The position numbers and the translations under genes are program-made. 49,102 nucleotides of DNA, from the NCBI GenBank assembly GCA_003220495.1, contig QHSP01000055.1:1-49102 (forward strand), read 5' to 3'. The notes beneath the pieces are model-generated. The model made no database searches and had not been told where the DNA came from. It was given only the letters and a program-made list of their open reading frames with translations. Of this stretch, positions 1-7,976 are shown one piece after another. Source of the DNA: Candidatus Rokuibacteriota bacterium (lineage in GTDB: Bacteria > Methylomirabilota > Methylomirabilia > Rokubacteriales > CSP1-6). Every line of letters begins with the position of its first letter. Positions within the stretch are counted from its first letter, which is position 1.

Positions 1-731
1 GCCACGGTCAGGTAATCGCGTCCCTCGGCCAGCATCCGGCCCCACGTCGGCGTCGGCGGCGGCACGCCCAGGCCGAGGAACGAGAGCGCCGACTCCATCA
101 GGATGATGCGCGCGACCTCGAGCGTCCAGATCACCATCACCGGCGCCAGCACGTTGGGCAGGACGTGGCGGGCGATGATCCGCGCGTCGTGCGCGCCGAG
201 CGCCCGCGCCGCCTGCACGAACTCGCGTTCGCGCAGCCCGAGGCTCAGCCCGCGCACCACGCGCGCGTAGATCATCCACGTGGTGATCGCCATCACGATC
301 ACCAGGTTTTTCAGATTCGCGCCGAGCAGCGCGACCACGGCCAGCGCGAGCAAGATCAGGGGAAACGCGAGATTCAGATCGGCGAGGCGCATGATGATCG
401 TGTCTACGCGCCCGCCGAGGTAACCCGCCACCAGCCCAGCGACCACGCCCACCACGGCGCCCAGGCACGCCGCCAGCACGCTGATCGTCAGCGAGATCTG
501 CGCGCCGTAGATCAACCGCGAGTAGACGTCCCTTCCGAGGTGATCGGTGCCCAGCGGGTGCCGGAGCGAGCCGTCGCCGAGCCAGAACGGCGGCTTGAGC
601 GCTTCCGAGAGATCTTGATCGATCGGGTCGGTCGTGGCCAGGAGCGGCGCGGCCAGGGCCGCGACGATTACCAGGCCGACGATCAGCGCGCCGGCGCCGG
701 CCAGCGGGCTACGCCTCGCTAGGCGGATCAC
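1..731 (-). CDS. DppC/OppC-like ABC transporter permease (partial)
   Basis: Inner-membrane permease of a dipeptide/oligopeptide-type ABC importer, cut by the left edge so that the C-terminus is missing; 243 codons are visible. The GTG start overlaps the TGA of the upstream DppB-like gene by four bases (GTGA), which fixes the start and implies translational coupling. An N-terminal membrane segment is followed by a motif typical of DppC N-termini (HPLGTDHLGRDVYSR). The EAA loop that contacts the ATPase is visible near residues 175-195 (FVQAARALGA). It pairs with the neighbouring DppB and binding protein. The ATPases presumably lie beyond the edge. The true substrate (peptide, nickel, opine or other) cannot be told from sequence. 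Confidence 0.93.
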   Translation of the reverse strand, partial: MIRLARRSPLAGAGALIVGLVIVAALAAPLLATTDPIDQDLSEALKPPFWLGDGSLRHPLGTDHLGRDVYSRLIYGAQISLTISVLAACLGAVVGVVAGLVAGYLGGRVDTIIMRLADLNLAFPLILLALAVVALLGANLKNLVIVMAITTWMIYARVVRGLSLGLREREFVQAARALGAHDARIIARHVLPNVLAPVMVIWTLEVARIILMESALSFLGLGVPPPTPTWGRMLAEGRDYLTV

Positions 732-1645
732 GTCACGCGTATGCGCGGATCGAGCCAGACGTACAGCAAGTCCACGGTCAGGTTGATCAGCACCACCGCG
801 GTGGCCAGGATGAACACCGAGGCCTGGACGACCGGATAGTCGCGGTTGAGAATCGCCTGGATCGTGAACAGTCCGACCCCCGGCCAGGTGAAGATCGTCT
901 CGATCACCACGGCACCGCCGAGGATGTAGCCGAACTGCAGCCCGACCACCGTGACCAGCGGGATCAGCGCGTTGGGCAGGGCGTGGCGGCTCGTCACGAA
1001 CAGCTCGCGCAATCCCTTCGCGCGGGCCGTGCGCACGTAGTCCTCGGAGAGCATCTCGATCATGGTCGAGCGGACCAGGCGGGTCAGCAGCGCCATCAGA
1101 TTGATGGCGATGGCGGCGGCGGGCATCACGACGTGCGCCACGCCGCCCCGCCCGGACGTGGGCAAGAGGCCCCAGGAGACCGCGAACAGCAGGATCATCA
1201 TGATCGCCAGCCAGAAGTTCGGAACGGACTGGCCGACCAGCGCCACGCCCATCGCCAGGAGATCAATCGGGCCGCCACGGTGAGTGGCCGCGAGCACGCC
1301 GAGGGGCACCGCCAGCGCGATGGCCAGCAGCATCGCCGTCACCGTGAGCTGAAGGGTGGCCGGCAAGCGCGCCGCGATCAGCGGCAGCGACTGCTGGCCG
1401 TGCCGCAGCGAGATCCCGAAGTCGCCGTAGACCGCGCGCTTCAGGAACCGCCAGTACTGGACGATCACCGGATCGTCGAAGCCCCACTCGGCGCGGAACT
1501 TCCCGATCTGCGCCGCCGTCGCGCCCGGCGGCAGCATGATCTCGGCGGGGTCCCCGGTCAGGAACGTCAGGAAGAACGAGACGACGGACACTCCGAGGAT
1601 GACCAGGACCGCGGTCGCCAGACGGCCCGCGATGTAGCGACGCAC
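728..1645 (-). CDS. DppB/OppB-like ABC transporter permease
   Basis: A 305-residue inner-membrane permease, the normal length for the DppB family. It starts MRRYIAGRL with the usual first membrane helix, has the conserved extracytoplasmic segment with DFGISLRHGQ near residues 75-85, about six hydrophobic segments, and an EAA-loop motif (DYVRTARAKGL) near residue 205. It forms the heterodimeric channel with the DppC-like protein, whose gene overlaps its stop codon. The binding-protein gene ends 12 bases upstream, so the three are one minus-strand operon. The general function is secure; the substrate is not. Confidence 0.95.
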   Translation of the reverse strand: MRRYIAGRLATAVLVILGVSVVSFFLTFLTGDPAEIMLPPGATAAQIGKFRAEWGFDDPVIVQYWRFLKRAVYGDFGISLRHGQQSLPLIAARLPATLQLTVTAMLLAIALAVPLGVLAATHRGGPIDLLAMGVALVGQSVPNFWLAIMMILLFAVSWGLLPTSGRGGVAHVVMPAAAIAINLMALLTRLVRSTMIEMLSEDYVRTARAKGLRELFVTSRHALPNALIPLVTVVGLQFGYILGGAVVIETIFTWPGVGLFTIQAILNRDYPVVQASVFILATAVVLINLTVDLLYVWLDPRIRVT

Positions 1646-1657
1646 CTCAGGAGGATC

Positions 1658-3190
1658 TCACCCCTTCAGCGCCAGCGGATAGAGCCACTGGGTCTCGTCG
1701 GGGCGCGGCGTGTAGTCCACCCTGGCGCTCATCCCGAACGCGGCGTCGGCCTGGTAGAGGAAGATGAACGGCGCCTCGTCCTTGATCAGCTTCTGCACGT
1801 CGCTGTACTGCGGCGCCCGCTTCTTGGGATCGTCGGTCGCCTCGATCCGGGTCAGCAGCTCGTCGAGCCTGGCGTTCTTGTAGTGCATGCCGAGGCCGCC
1901 CTGCGTCATCCAGCGGATCACCCACGAGGGCTCGAGGTAGGCGTTGCCGATGCTGTAGATGAACAGCGGGGCGGTCTTGTTCTGCACCCGTCGCGGGCCC
2001 AAGGCGGAGAACTCGAAGACGTTGGCCTTCGCTCTGATTCCGACCTTCTGGAGATAGCCCACGATCGCTTCGGCCGGCTTGGAATGATCGGCGATGCTGC
2101 CGGTGAAGCTGTCGAACTCGACCTCGAAGCCGTTGGGGTAGCCGGCCTCCGCGAGCAGCGCCTTTGCCTTGCTCGGGTCGTACGGGTAGGGCGCCACGCT
2201 CGGGTCATATCCCAGCGCGCCCTTGTCCACGACGGTCGCCAGGCGCGTGCCGTGGCCGAAGTAGAGCGTCTTGAGGATGGCGTTGACGTCCACCGCGTAG
2301 TTCAGCGCCTGGCGCACCTTGACGTTGTCGAAGGGCGGCTTGCGCACGTCGATCGTCACGTGGAAGATGCGCGGTGCGGCGATCGTCTTGATCACGAGCT
2401 TGTCGTTCTTCTGCAGCTCGGCGATTCGCACGTGGGGGATGGGCGCGATCAGATCGACCTCGCCGGCCTGCAGCGCGGCGACCCGGGCGGCGTCCTCGAG
2501 GATCGGCCGCACGACGATCGTCTTCACCTTCGGCGAGCCGCGCCAGTAATTCTCGTTCGCCTCGAGCACCAGCCGCTCGTTCTTCGCCCACGTGACCAGC
2601 TTGAACGGGCCCGTCCCGTTTGGCTTGACGGCGATCGCTTCCTTGCCCGTGGCGTTGGTGTGCTTCGGCGAGAGCATCAGGCCGAACAGCTCGCCCAGCC
2701 GCACCGGCAGGAGGAAGTCGGGCGTCCGGGTGATGACGTTCACGGTGAAGGGATCGACGATCTCTGCCCCGCCGATCGTGCTGACCTCGGAGCTGATGGT
2801 GGCCTTGGTCTCTGGATTCGTGGCGCGGTCGAGGGTGAACTTGACGCACTCGGCGTTGAAGTCGTCGCCGTTGTGGAACTTCACGCCCTTGCGCAGCGCG
2901 AACTGCCAGGTGGTCGCGTTCAGCCGCTTCCAGGACTCGGCGAGCGCGGGCACCAGGTTGCCCTGGACGTCGCGGGCCGTCAGGCCGTCGTACACGTTGG
3001 CGATGAAGATCTGGGTGTTGCGTCCGACCGTCAGATGCGGGTCGAAGGTGTTCGGCTCGGCGGCGAGGCCGATCTTGACCTCGCCGGTTGGCGCGGCGGC
3101 GGCCGGGGCGCCCGTGCGCAGCCCTGCGGCCGCGGCGGTCAGGCCCAGAATGCGTAGCGCGGTGCGCCGGGTCATCGCTCGCTGATTCAT
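1658..3190 (-). CDS. ABC transporter substrate-binding protein, family 5, Tat-exported
   Basis: Periplasmic solute-binding protein of the peptide/nickel family (SBP_bac_5), 510 residues. The start chosen, MNQRAMTRRTALRILG, has a good ribosome site (AGAGGA) and a twin-arginine signal (RRTALRIL followed by an Ala-rich helix), so export of a folded protein is likely. A longer frame to 3262 would run into the upstream cupin gene and is less likely. Family landmarks include the early NTFDPHLTVGRN segment and the W-x-F-x-LR-x-GVKFHNG motif near residues 95-110. It should deliver ligand to the two downstream permeases. The ligand is unknown; family members carry peptides, glutathione, opines or metal chelates. 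Confidence 0.95.
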   Translation of the reverse strand: MNQRAMTRRTALRILGLTAAAAGLRTGAPAAAAPTGEVKIGLAAEPNTFDPHLTVGRNTQIFIANVYDGLTARDVQGNLVPALAESWKRLNATTWQFALRKGVKFHNGDDFNAECVKFTLDRATNPETKATISSEVSTIGGAEIVDPFTVNVITRTPDFLLPVRLGELFGLMLSPKHTNATGKEAIAVKPNGTGPFKLVTWAKNERLVLEANENYWRGSPKVKTIVVRPILEDAARVAALQAGEVDLIAPIPHVRIAELQKNDKLVIKTIAAPRIFHVTIDVRKPPFDNVKVRQALNYAVDVNAILKTLYFGHGTRLATVVDKGALGYDPSVAPYPYDPSKAKALLAEAGYPNGFEVEFDSFTGSIADHSKPAEAIVGYLQKVGIRAKANVFEFSALGPRRVQNKTAPLFIYSIGNAYLEPSWVIRWMTQGGLGMHYKNARLDELLTRIEATDDPKKRAPQYSDVQKLIKDEAPFIFLYQADAAFGMSARVDYTPRPDETQWLYPLALKG

Positions 3191-3200
3191 TGTGGTCCTC

Positions 3201-3551
3201 TCAGGCGCCTGCCGGCGCCTCTCGGGCGCCGGTTCGCCGGCCTTTGACCTCGACGATGACATTGCGGAACGTCTTGCTCCCGATATTGCGCAGCGCGTGC
3301 CGCAGGGTGCCCTGGTTCCAGCGCATGATCGCCCCGGGCGTCACCTCGATCCGATCCACCGTGCCGTCGGCGTTCGGGCGCTCGACGAGGTCGCCCTCGA
3401 CGACGACCGTCGTGTAGTCGAGGTAGTGGGTGTGCCACCCGGCCGTCTCGCCCGGGGCCAGCTCGATCCGCCAGACCCTCACGCTGTCGTCCTCGTACAC
3501 CAGCTCGGTCCCGATCGGGTTGCCCTTCGGATCAGCGGCCTCGTCCACCAT
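3201..3551 (-). CDS. Cupin-domain protein
   Basis: A 116-residue single-domain cupin. The first metal-binding motif is recognisable as GWHTHYLDYTTVVVEGDL (residues about 38-55), with the later half-motif around LRHALRNIGSKTFRN. Start ATG has a strong GGAGGAG ribosome site. It ends 10 bases before the binding-protein start, so it is probably the first gene of the transporter operon. Small cupins of this sort can be isomerases, dioxygenases or ligand-sensing proteins; the sequence does not decide between these. A role in handling the imported compound is inferred from position only. Confidence 0.88.
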   Translation of the reverse strand: MVDEAADPKGNPIGTELVYEDDSVRVWRIELAPGETAGWHTHYLDYTTVVVEGDLVERPNADGTVDRIEVTPGAIMRWNQGTLRHALRNIGSKTFRNVIVEVKGRRTGAREAPAGA

Positions 3552-3585
3552 GGCTCCTCCCCGGGCGAAAGTAGCACAGAGCGCG

Positions 3586-3591
3586 TATCAT
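3586..3591 (+). promoter_or_regulatory. Putative -10 element (TATCAT) of the CoxL-like gene
   Basis: TATCAT stands in GC-rich surroundings and ends eight bases before the ATG at 3600. There is no Shine-Dalgarno sequence in the gap. The spacing predicts transcription starting at or next to the ATG, a leaderless mRNA. No convincing -35 box was seen. Confidence 0.45.
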
Positions 3592-3599
3592 GGGCCGCC

Positions 3600-5930
3600 A
3601 TGTCCTACGTCGGCGCGGCGCTGAGCCCGCGCGAGACGAAGAAGCTGGTCCTCGGGCGCGGCAGCTACATCGGCGACCTCACAATGCCGGGTTTGCTGCA
3701 CGCCGCCTTCGTGCGGAGCCCTCACGCCCACGCGCGAATTCTCCGGATCGACGTCGACGCCGCGCGCAGACAGCCGGGCATCGTCGCGGTGCTGACCGGT
3801 CACGATCTGGCGCGCGTGACGGCGCCGCTCAGGATCGCGCCCCCGATCGAGGGGCTCTTGCCGATGGAGATGGCGACCTTGCCGGTGGACAAGGTCCGCT
3901 TCGTCGGCGATCCCGTCGCTTGCGTGATCGGCGAGCAGCCTTATCACGTCGAGGACGCCTGCGCGCTCGTCGACGTCGCGTACGAGCCCCTCCCGGCCGT
4001 GGTCGATCCCGAACGGGCGCAGGATCCGGGGCTGCCGCTGGTCGACGAGACGATTCCGGCGAATCGCGCCTACGCGGGCGTCTTCGCCGGCGGCGACGTC
4101 GAGGCGGCCCTCGGCGCGGCCGACCGGGTGGTCGCGGTGCGCTTCCATCAAGGGCGCCAGACGCACGTGCCCCTCGAGCCGCGCGGCTGCCTGGCGAGCT
4201 GGCTGCCCGGCGACGAGACGCTCACGTTCTGGCACTCGACCCAGATCCCTCATCCGATGCGCTCAGCGCTGGCCGCGCGCCTCGGGGTTTCTGAGAGCGC
4301 GATCCGGGTGATCACGCCGGACGTCGGCGGCGGCTTCGGTCAGAAGATCCCGCTCTATCGCGAAGAGCTCGCGACTGCTGCAGCCTCGCGCCTGCTGGGC
4401 CGCCCGGTTCGCTGGATCGAGACCCGACGCGAGAACCTCCTCGCCGCGCTCCACGCCCGCGAGGACATCGTCGACGTCCGGGCCGCGGTGAAGTCGGACG
4501 GCGCCATCCTCGGTCTCGACGTCCAGATCCTCACCGACTTCGGCGCGTACGCTTACTTCCCGGCGAACTACATGGCCCGCGTCATCGGGATGATGGTGCC
4601 CGGCGCCTATCGGCTGCGCCACTACCGCTACGCGATCACGGCGGTCCTGACGAACAAGTGCCCGGCCGGCCCATACCGCGCGCCGATGCTGATCTGCAGC
4701 TGGGTGACCGAGGGGACGATCGACGCCATTGCTCGAGCGCTCGAGCTGGACCCGATCGAGGTCCGGCGCCGAAACATGCTCGCCGAGTCCGACCTTCCCT
4801 ACACGACGGCGAGCGACATGATCTACCGCTCGGTCTACCCGCGCGACACGCTGGAGCGCGCGCTCGCCGCGTTCGGCTACGCGCACCGGCGGCGCGAGCA
4901 GGCGAGCGCGCGCGCGGCCGGACGGATCGCCGGGATCGGGGTGGCCACCTACGTCGAGCCGAACACCTACGGCTCGGAGTTCTACAAGACGGCCGGTATC
5001 CCTGGATCGGGGCACGACTCGGCGATCGTCCGGATCGAGCCGAGCGGGGCCGTCGCCGCCCAGATCGGCATCGTCAGTCAGGGCCAGACGCACCTGACCA
5101 CGGTCGCCCAGGCGCTGGCTGACGAGCTCACAGTGCCGCTGGACAAGGTCCGGGTCCAGTCCGGCGACACCGCCGCCGCGCCGTACGGCATGGGCACGCG
5201 CGGCGCTCGCGGCGGCGTGGTGAGCGTGGGCGCAGCGCTCGGAGCGGGGCGCGTCTTGAAGCAGAAGCTCTTGCGGATCGCGGCGCATCTCCTGGAGGCG
5301 CCGCTCGAAGACCTGGAGCTGGTCGCAGGCTCGATTCGCGTGCGCGGCGCGCCCACGTCTGGCGTGACGATCGCCCAACTCGCCCAGAAGGCGTACTTCG
5401 CTCCGACGGACCTGCCGCCGGGGATGGAGCCTGGGCTCGAGGCGACGCACGCGTTCGATCCGCCGCCGCTGACCTTTTCGAGCGGGACCCACATCTGTCA
5501 GGTCGAGATCGACCCGGAGACGGGTGGTCTGACGATCACGCGCTACACGATCGTCGAGGACTGCGGGCGGATGCTGAACCCGCGCGTCGTGGAGGGGCAG
5601 GTTCACGGCGCCACGGCACAAGGCCTTGGCGGAGCTCTCATGGAGGAAATCGTCTACGACGCCGACGGGCAGAACCGCAGCGCGACCTTGCTCGACTACG
5701 CGATCCCGACAGCCGCGCTGATGCCGTCGTTCGAGGTCGAGCACCTCGAGCGGCTCGACCCGAGCACACCGCTGGGCATGAAGGGAATGGCCGAGGGCGG
5801 GGCGATGGGCGCCTCGGCGGCGATCTCCAACGCCGTCGCCGACGCGCTGGCGCCGTTCGGCGTCGCCGCCGGTCGCCAGCCGTTCACCGCGCGGCGGCTC
5901 GCCGAGGCCCTCCGGGCCGTGCGGGGCTGA
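3600..5930 (+). CDS. Xanthine dehydrogenase family molybdopterin-binding (large) subunit, CoxL-like
   Basis: Large catalytic subunit of a molybdenum hydroxylase (aldehyde oxidase / CO dehydrogenase superfamily), 776 residues, a normal length. The a/b-hammerhead domain is N-terminal (GRGSYIGDLTMPG, HAAFVRSPHAHARIL). The molybdopterin-binding part carries GGGFGQK near residue 245 and a catalytic-Glu region near residue 730 (GMAEGGAMGAS, Glu kept). The active-site loop reads GPYRAPM, not the AYRCSFR of form I CO dehydrogenase, so CO oxidation is unlikely; an aldehyde or N-heterocycle is more plausible. No FAD (CoxM) or 2Fe-2S (CoxS) subunit gene adjoins it, which is unusual. ATG 3600 is chosen because the protein alignment begins there and a -10 element sits just upstream. 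Confidence 0.93.
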   Translation: MSYVGAALSPRETKKLVLGRGSYIGDLTMPGLLHAAFVRSPHAHARILRIDVDAARRQPGIVAVLTGHDLARVTAPLRIAPPIEGLLPMEMATLPVDKVRFVGDPVACVIGEQPYHVEDACALVDVAYEPLPAVVDPERAQDPGLPLVDETIPANRAYAGVFAGGDVEAALGAADRVVAVRFHQGRQTHVPLEPRGCLASWLPGDETLTFWHSTQIPHPMRSALAARLGVSESAIRVITPDVGGGFGQKIPLYREELATAAASRLLGRPVRWIETRRENLLAALHAREDIVDVRAAVKSDGAILGLDVQILTDFGAYAYFPANYMARVIGMMVPGAYRLRHYRYAITAVLTNKCPAGPYRAPMLICSWVTEGTIDAIARALELDPIEVRRRNMLAESDLPYTTASDMIYRSVYPRDTLERALAAFGYAHRRREQASARAAGRIAGIGVATYVEPNTYGSEFYKTAGIPGSGHDSAIVRIEPSGAVAAQIGIVSQGQTHLTTVAQALADELTVPLDKVRVQSGDTAAAPYGMGTRGARGGVVSVGAALGAGRVLKQKLLRIAAHLLEAPLEDLELVAGSIRVRGAPTSGVTIAQLAQKAYFAPTDLPPGMEPGLEATHAFDPPPLTFSSGTHICQVEIDPETGGLTITRYTIVEDCGRMLNPRVVEGQVHGATAQGLGGALMEEIVYDADGQNRSATLLDYAIPTAALMPSFEVEHLERLDPSTPLGMKGMAEGGAMGASAAISNAVADALAPFGVAAGRQPFTARRLAEALRAVRG

Positions 5931-5967
5931 CGTGGACGCCACCGACCTCTAAGACCTGTACAACAAG

Positions 5968-5998
5968 GGCGGATTCCGCCACACTGGAGGCCCAGTGT
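5968..5998 (+). other. Two back-to-back hairpins after the CoxL-like gene
   Basis: A perfect palindrome GGCGGA-T-TCCGCC (5968-5980) is followed directly by ACACTGG-AGGC-CCAGTGT (5981-5998). They begin 38 bases after the stop codon. There is no T-run, so they are not classic intrinsic terminators, but they could stabilise the transcript's 3' end or act as a Rho-linked terminator. Confidence 0.5.
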
Positions 5999-6096
5999 TC
6001 GCGGGACCTACCCGCCGGCCCCGTGGTCACGCCGGGAGCTCTAGCTTGTTGGCGGGCGTAGTCACCGGCATCGGGCCGGCTTGCTGCGATGAGGGA

Positions 6097-6459
6097 ATGA
6101 TGGCGATAAGCTGGCAACAACCGTTCAGAGAGCTCAATCCGAAAGTCGAGAAGCTGGTCGTCAAAGTGCTGGAAGAAGGAAAGGGCGCGGGGAAGAGCCC
6201 CGACTGGCAAACGCTCGGAAGCGTCACCCAGCTCGACTGCCACAATCCTCTCTGTCAACGTGGAGGGGTCGACCTTCAGCACACGCTGCGCGAAATGGTC
6301 GCTACGCGCCGCGCGGAGCTGGAGAACGTCAAGATGTGCCGCGGCATCGAAGGGGACAAGCCCAGCGTCGCGCCGCGGCGCTGTCTGAATCGCTTCGCGT
6401 TCCGCATCTCGCTTGCCTACACGGTGGAGGGTCCCCGCCCCGTGCCGAATGCGGGATGA
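6097..6459 (+). CDS. Small Cys-containing conserved-type protein, function unknown
   Basis: A 120-residue soluble protein that I cannot assign to a named family. It begins MMAISWQQPFRELNPKVEKL and has a charged helical N-terminal part. A C-x4-C pair follows (LDCHNPLCQRGG, about residues 55-66), then single Cys residues near 87 and 102 (PRRCLNRF), which could together form a zinc site. GAGGGA abuts the first ATG and suits the second ATG (6100) slightly better, so the start is uncertain. The frame stays open back to 5962 without a clear start. It is convergent with the broken endonuclease gene. Confidence 0.55.
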   Translation: MMAISWQQPFRELNPKVEKLVVKVLEEGKGAGKSPDWQTLGSVTQLDCHNPLCQRGGVDLQHTLREMVATRRAELENVKMCRGIEGDKPSVAPRRCLNRFAFRISLAYTVEGPRPVPNAG

Positions 6460-6476
6460 TCCGGGGCCACGATATC

Positions 6477-7647
6477 CTAGCCGCTCGCCAACGGATGTAA
6501 GACATCGATCGCGTAGCCGACGTTCAGGCGCTCGCCCTGCCAGCGCGGCATCGAGGTGCCCGCGTGCAGAACCAACCCCGCCGCCTGGTTCGACGCTCGT
6601 AGCACGGCGACCGGATTGGCGGGCACCCCTGGCGATCGCGGCACCTCGGGCACAAGGTCTCCGTCGGGCCGTCGGAATCGAAGCTCGCCGTCAGGCTCGC
6701 GATCGACCTGATAGCCCTCCTCGTGAACGGCACGATGGTGGCGCCGGCAGAGCATGGAGAGGTTCGAGAGCGTCGTAGGCCCTCCCTGGGCCCAGTGGCG
6801 AATGTGATGCCCCTGTCCGAAGCGCACGAGACAGCCCGGAAAACGACAACCGTGGTCGCGATGCTGGAGCGCGCGGCGTAGCGCTGGCGGAATCGTCCGC
6901 GTTCGCGCCGCGACCTCCACCACGCGGCCGTCCCGGGCGTGCTGCATCACCACGCGGCTGGCGTCGCACGCCAGGCGCCGGGACGTTTCCGCGGAAATGT
7001 GCTCGCCGTTCTCAAGCACCGACTGTCCAGCCGCGTCGGGGTCGGCCAGCGCCGGCGCGTCGATACAGCGCCTCTCGCGCCGCGGTCAGTGCCTGGAGGA
7101 GAAGTTCGCCGACCTCGGGCTCGAGGCGACCGCGGACGACGATCATCCCGTCATGATCGCGGTAAACTCGGAGCGCGCGGCACTTGTGGCGTTCCGCAGC
7201 CTCTCGGGCCTCCGCGGTCCGATCCACCCGTCGCCAGCCACGCACGATTCGCTCGACGTGCTCCGCGGTACCGGAGCGCCCCACTTCCAGCAGTCGCTCC
7301 TCGGTCGCCGGCGTGGCGACGCGGGTCAACGCGCGGACTTTGGCATACGAGAGCTCACCGCGGGCGAGGGCATGGGCCAGGCGCGGCAGCGTGCCGAGAG
7401 CGCGCGCGACGCGGACCTTCTCTCGCGCTGCGCCAATGTCGAGCCCCACTCGCCAGCTAAGCCAGTGGGCGCAGGAGCGAAACCCGTTGCCCCAGCCGCC
7501 GCGCCCGTCGAACTCGCGAATGAGATCGAGCAGACGCACGATCGCGGCATCGAGGTGTACCGAGAGCTCCGCGATCTCGTCGCCCAGGCGATCGAGCTCG
7601 GCCGTCGAGCTTGCGGGAGTCAGCATCGCAGCGGTAAGCGCGTTCAT
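6477..7647 (-). pseudogene. DUF222-HNH endonuclease, disrupted
   Basis: Remnant of an HNH endonuclease of the DUF222 (13E12-repeat-like) type. The 5' part (7647 down to about 7060) encodes an intact DUF222 domain and has a good ribosome site (GGAGG). The 3' part (about 7070 down to 6477) encodes the HNH domain with CRFPGC, GHHIRHW and CRRHH zinc/catalytic residues, in another reading frame. The first frame reads ...TAAREALY and then leaves homology before stopping. The second picks up at IDAPALADPDAAGQSV. Intact relatives have roughly 45-55 extra residues between these points, so an out-of-frame internal deletion, not a one-base error, best explains it. A separately translated HNH fragment from 7019 is possible. 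Confidence 0.8.
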
Positions 7648-7976
7648 GGCGAGTCGCCTCCTACAAGGGCGACTCTATACCCGGGTTTCGAGCCCACCTG
7701 CGGGGCGCCACACGCGGCGATCACGTAGCGATCGGCTTTTTTGCGAAGTGCCGGGCCGCCGCGCATTGTGGGCTTTGTGTGTGCTCCTCGCGCGGCATTA
7801 GCATCGCACTTCCGGCACGCCGAGATTGCGCACGTCGAAACCTGTCAAGCGAAATCTTGCCGGCGGGCGCTTCCGCCGGGGCGAGTCAGTGTTGTCGCGC
7901 GGTGGCCTCCGTTGTATAGAGACGGCGAGGCTCCAAACGGCTCCAGGCGAGGCCCCAGGATCGGGAGGACGCGACC
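7648..7976. other. 329-bp intergenic region between divergent genes
   Basis: No gene was found here. It holds the ribosome site of the broken endonuclease (right side of 7648-7665) and an upstream TATAGA read on the minus strand (7675-7680). A short stem (CGATC 7718-7722 with GATCG 7730-7734) is followed by six T residues. The promoter of the amidohydrolase lies at 7892-7920. Confidence 0.5.
7892..7920 (+). promoter_or_regulatory. Putative sigma70-type promoter of the amidohydrolase gene
   Basis: TTGTCG (7892-7897) and TATAGA (7915-7920) are separated by 17 bases. The predicted leader is about 50 bases and contains a GGGAGG ribosome site before the ATG at 7977. Confidence 0.5.

Noticed and set aside
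983-3157. Long plus-strand frame over the transporter genes
   Set aside because: It is the antisense shadow of the DppB-like and binding-protein genes, with no ribosome site and no domain.
3191-3262. Extended N-terminus of the binding protein
   Set aside because: It would overlap the cupin gene and bury the Tat signal. ATG 3190 has its own ribosome site.
3600-5930. Form I carbon monoxide dehydrogenase
   Set aside because: The active-site loop lacks the AYRCSFR motif, and CoxM and CoxS are absent.
4263-5942. Long open frame antisense to the CoxL-like gene
   Set aside because: Composition is that of a GC-rich shadow frame (Arg/Asp/Val/His-rich, no recognisable domain), and it overlaps a certain gene completely.
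7718-7742. Stem with T-run as an intrinsic terminator
   Set aside because: The stem is only five pairs and there is no plus-strand gene just upstream to terminate; kept only as a note on the gap.
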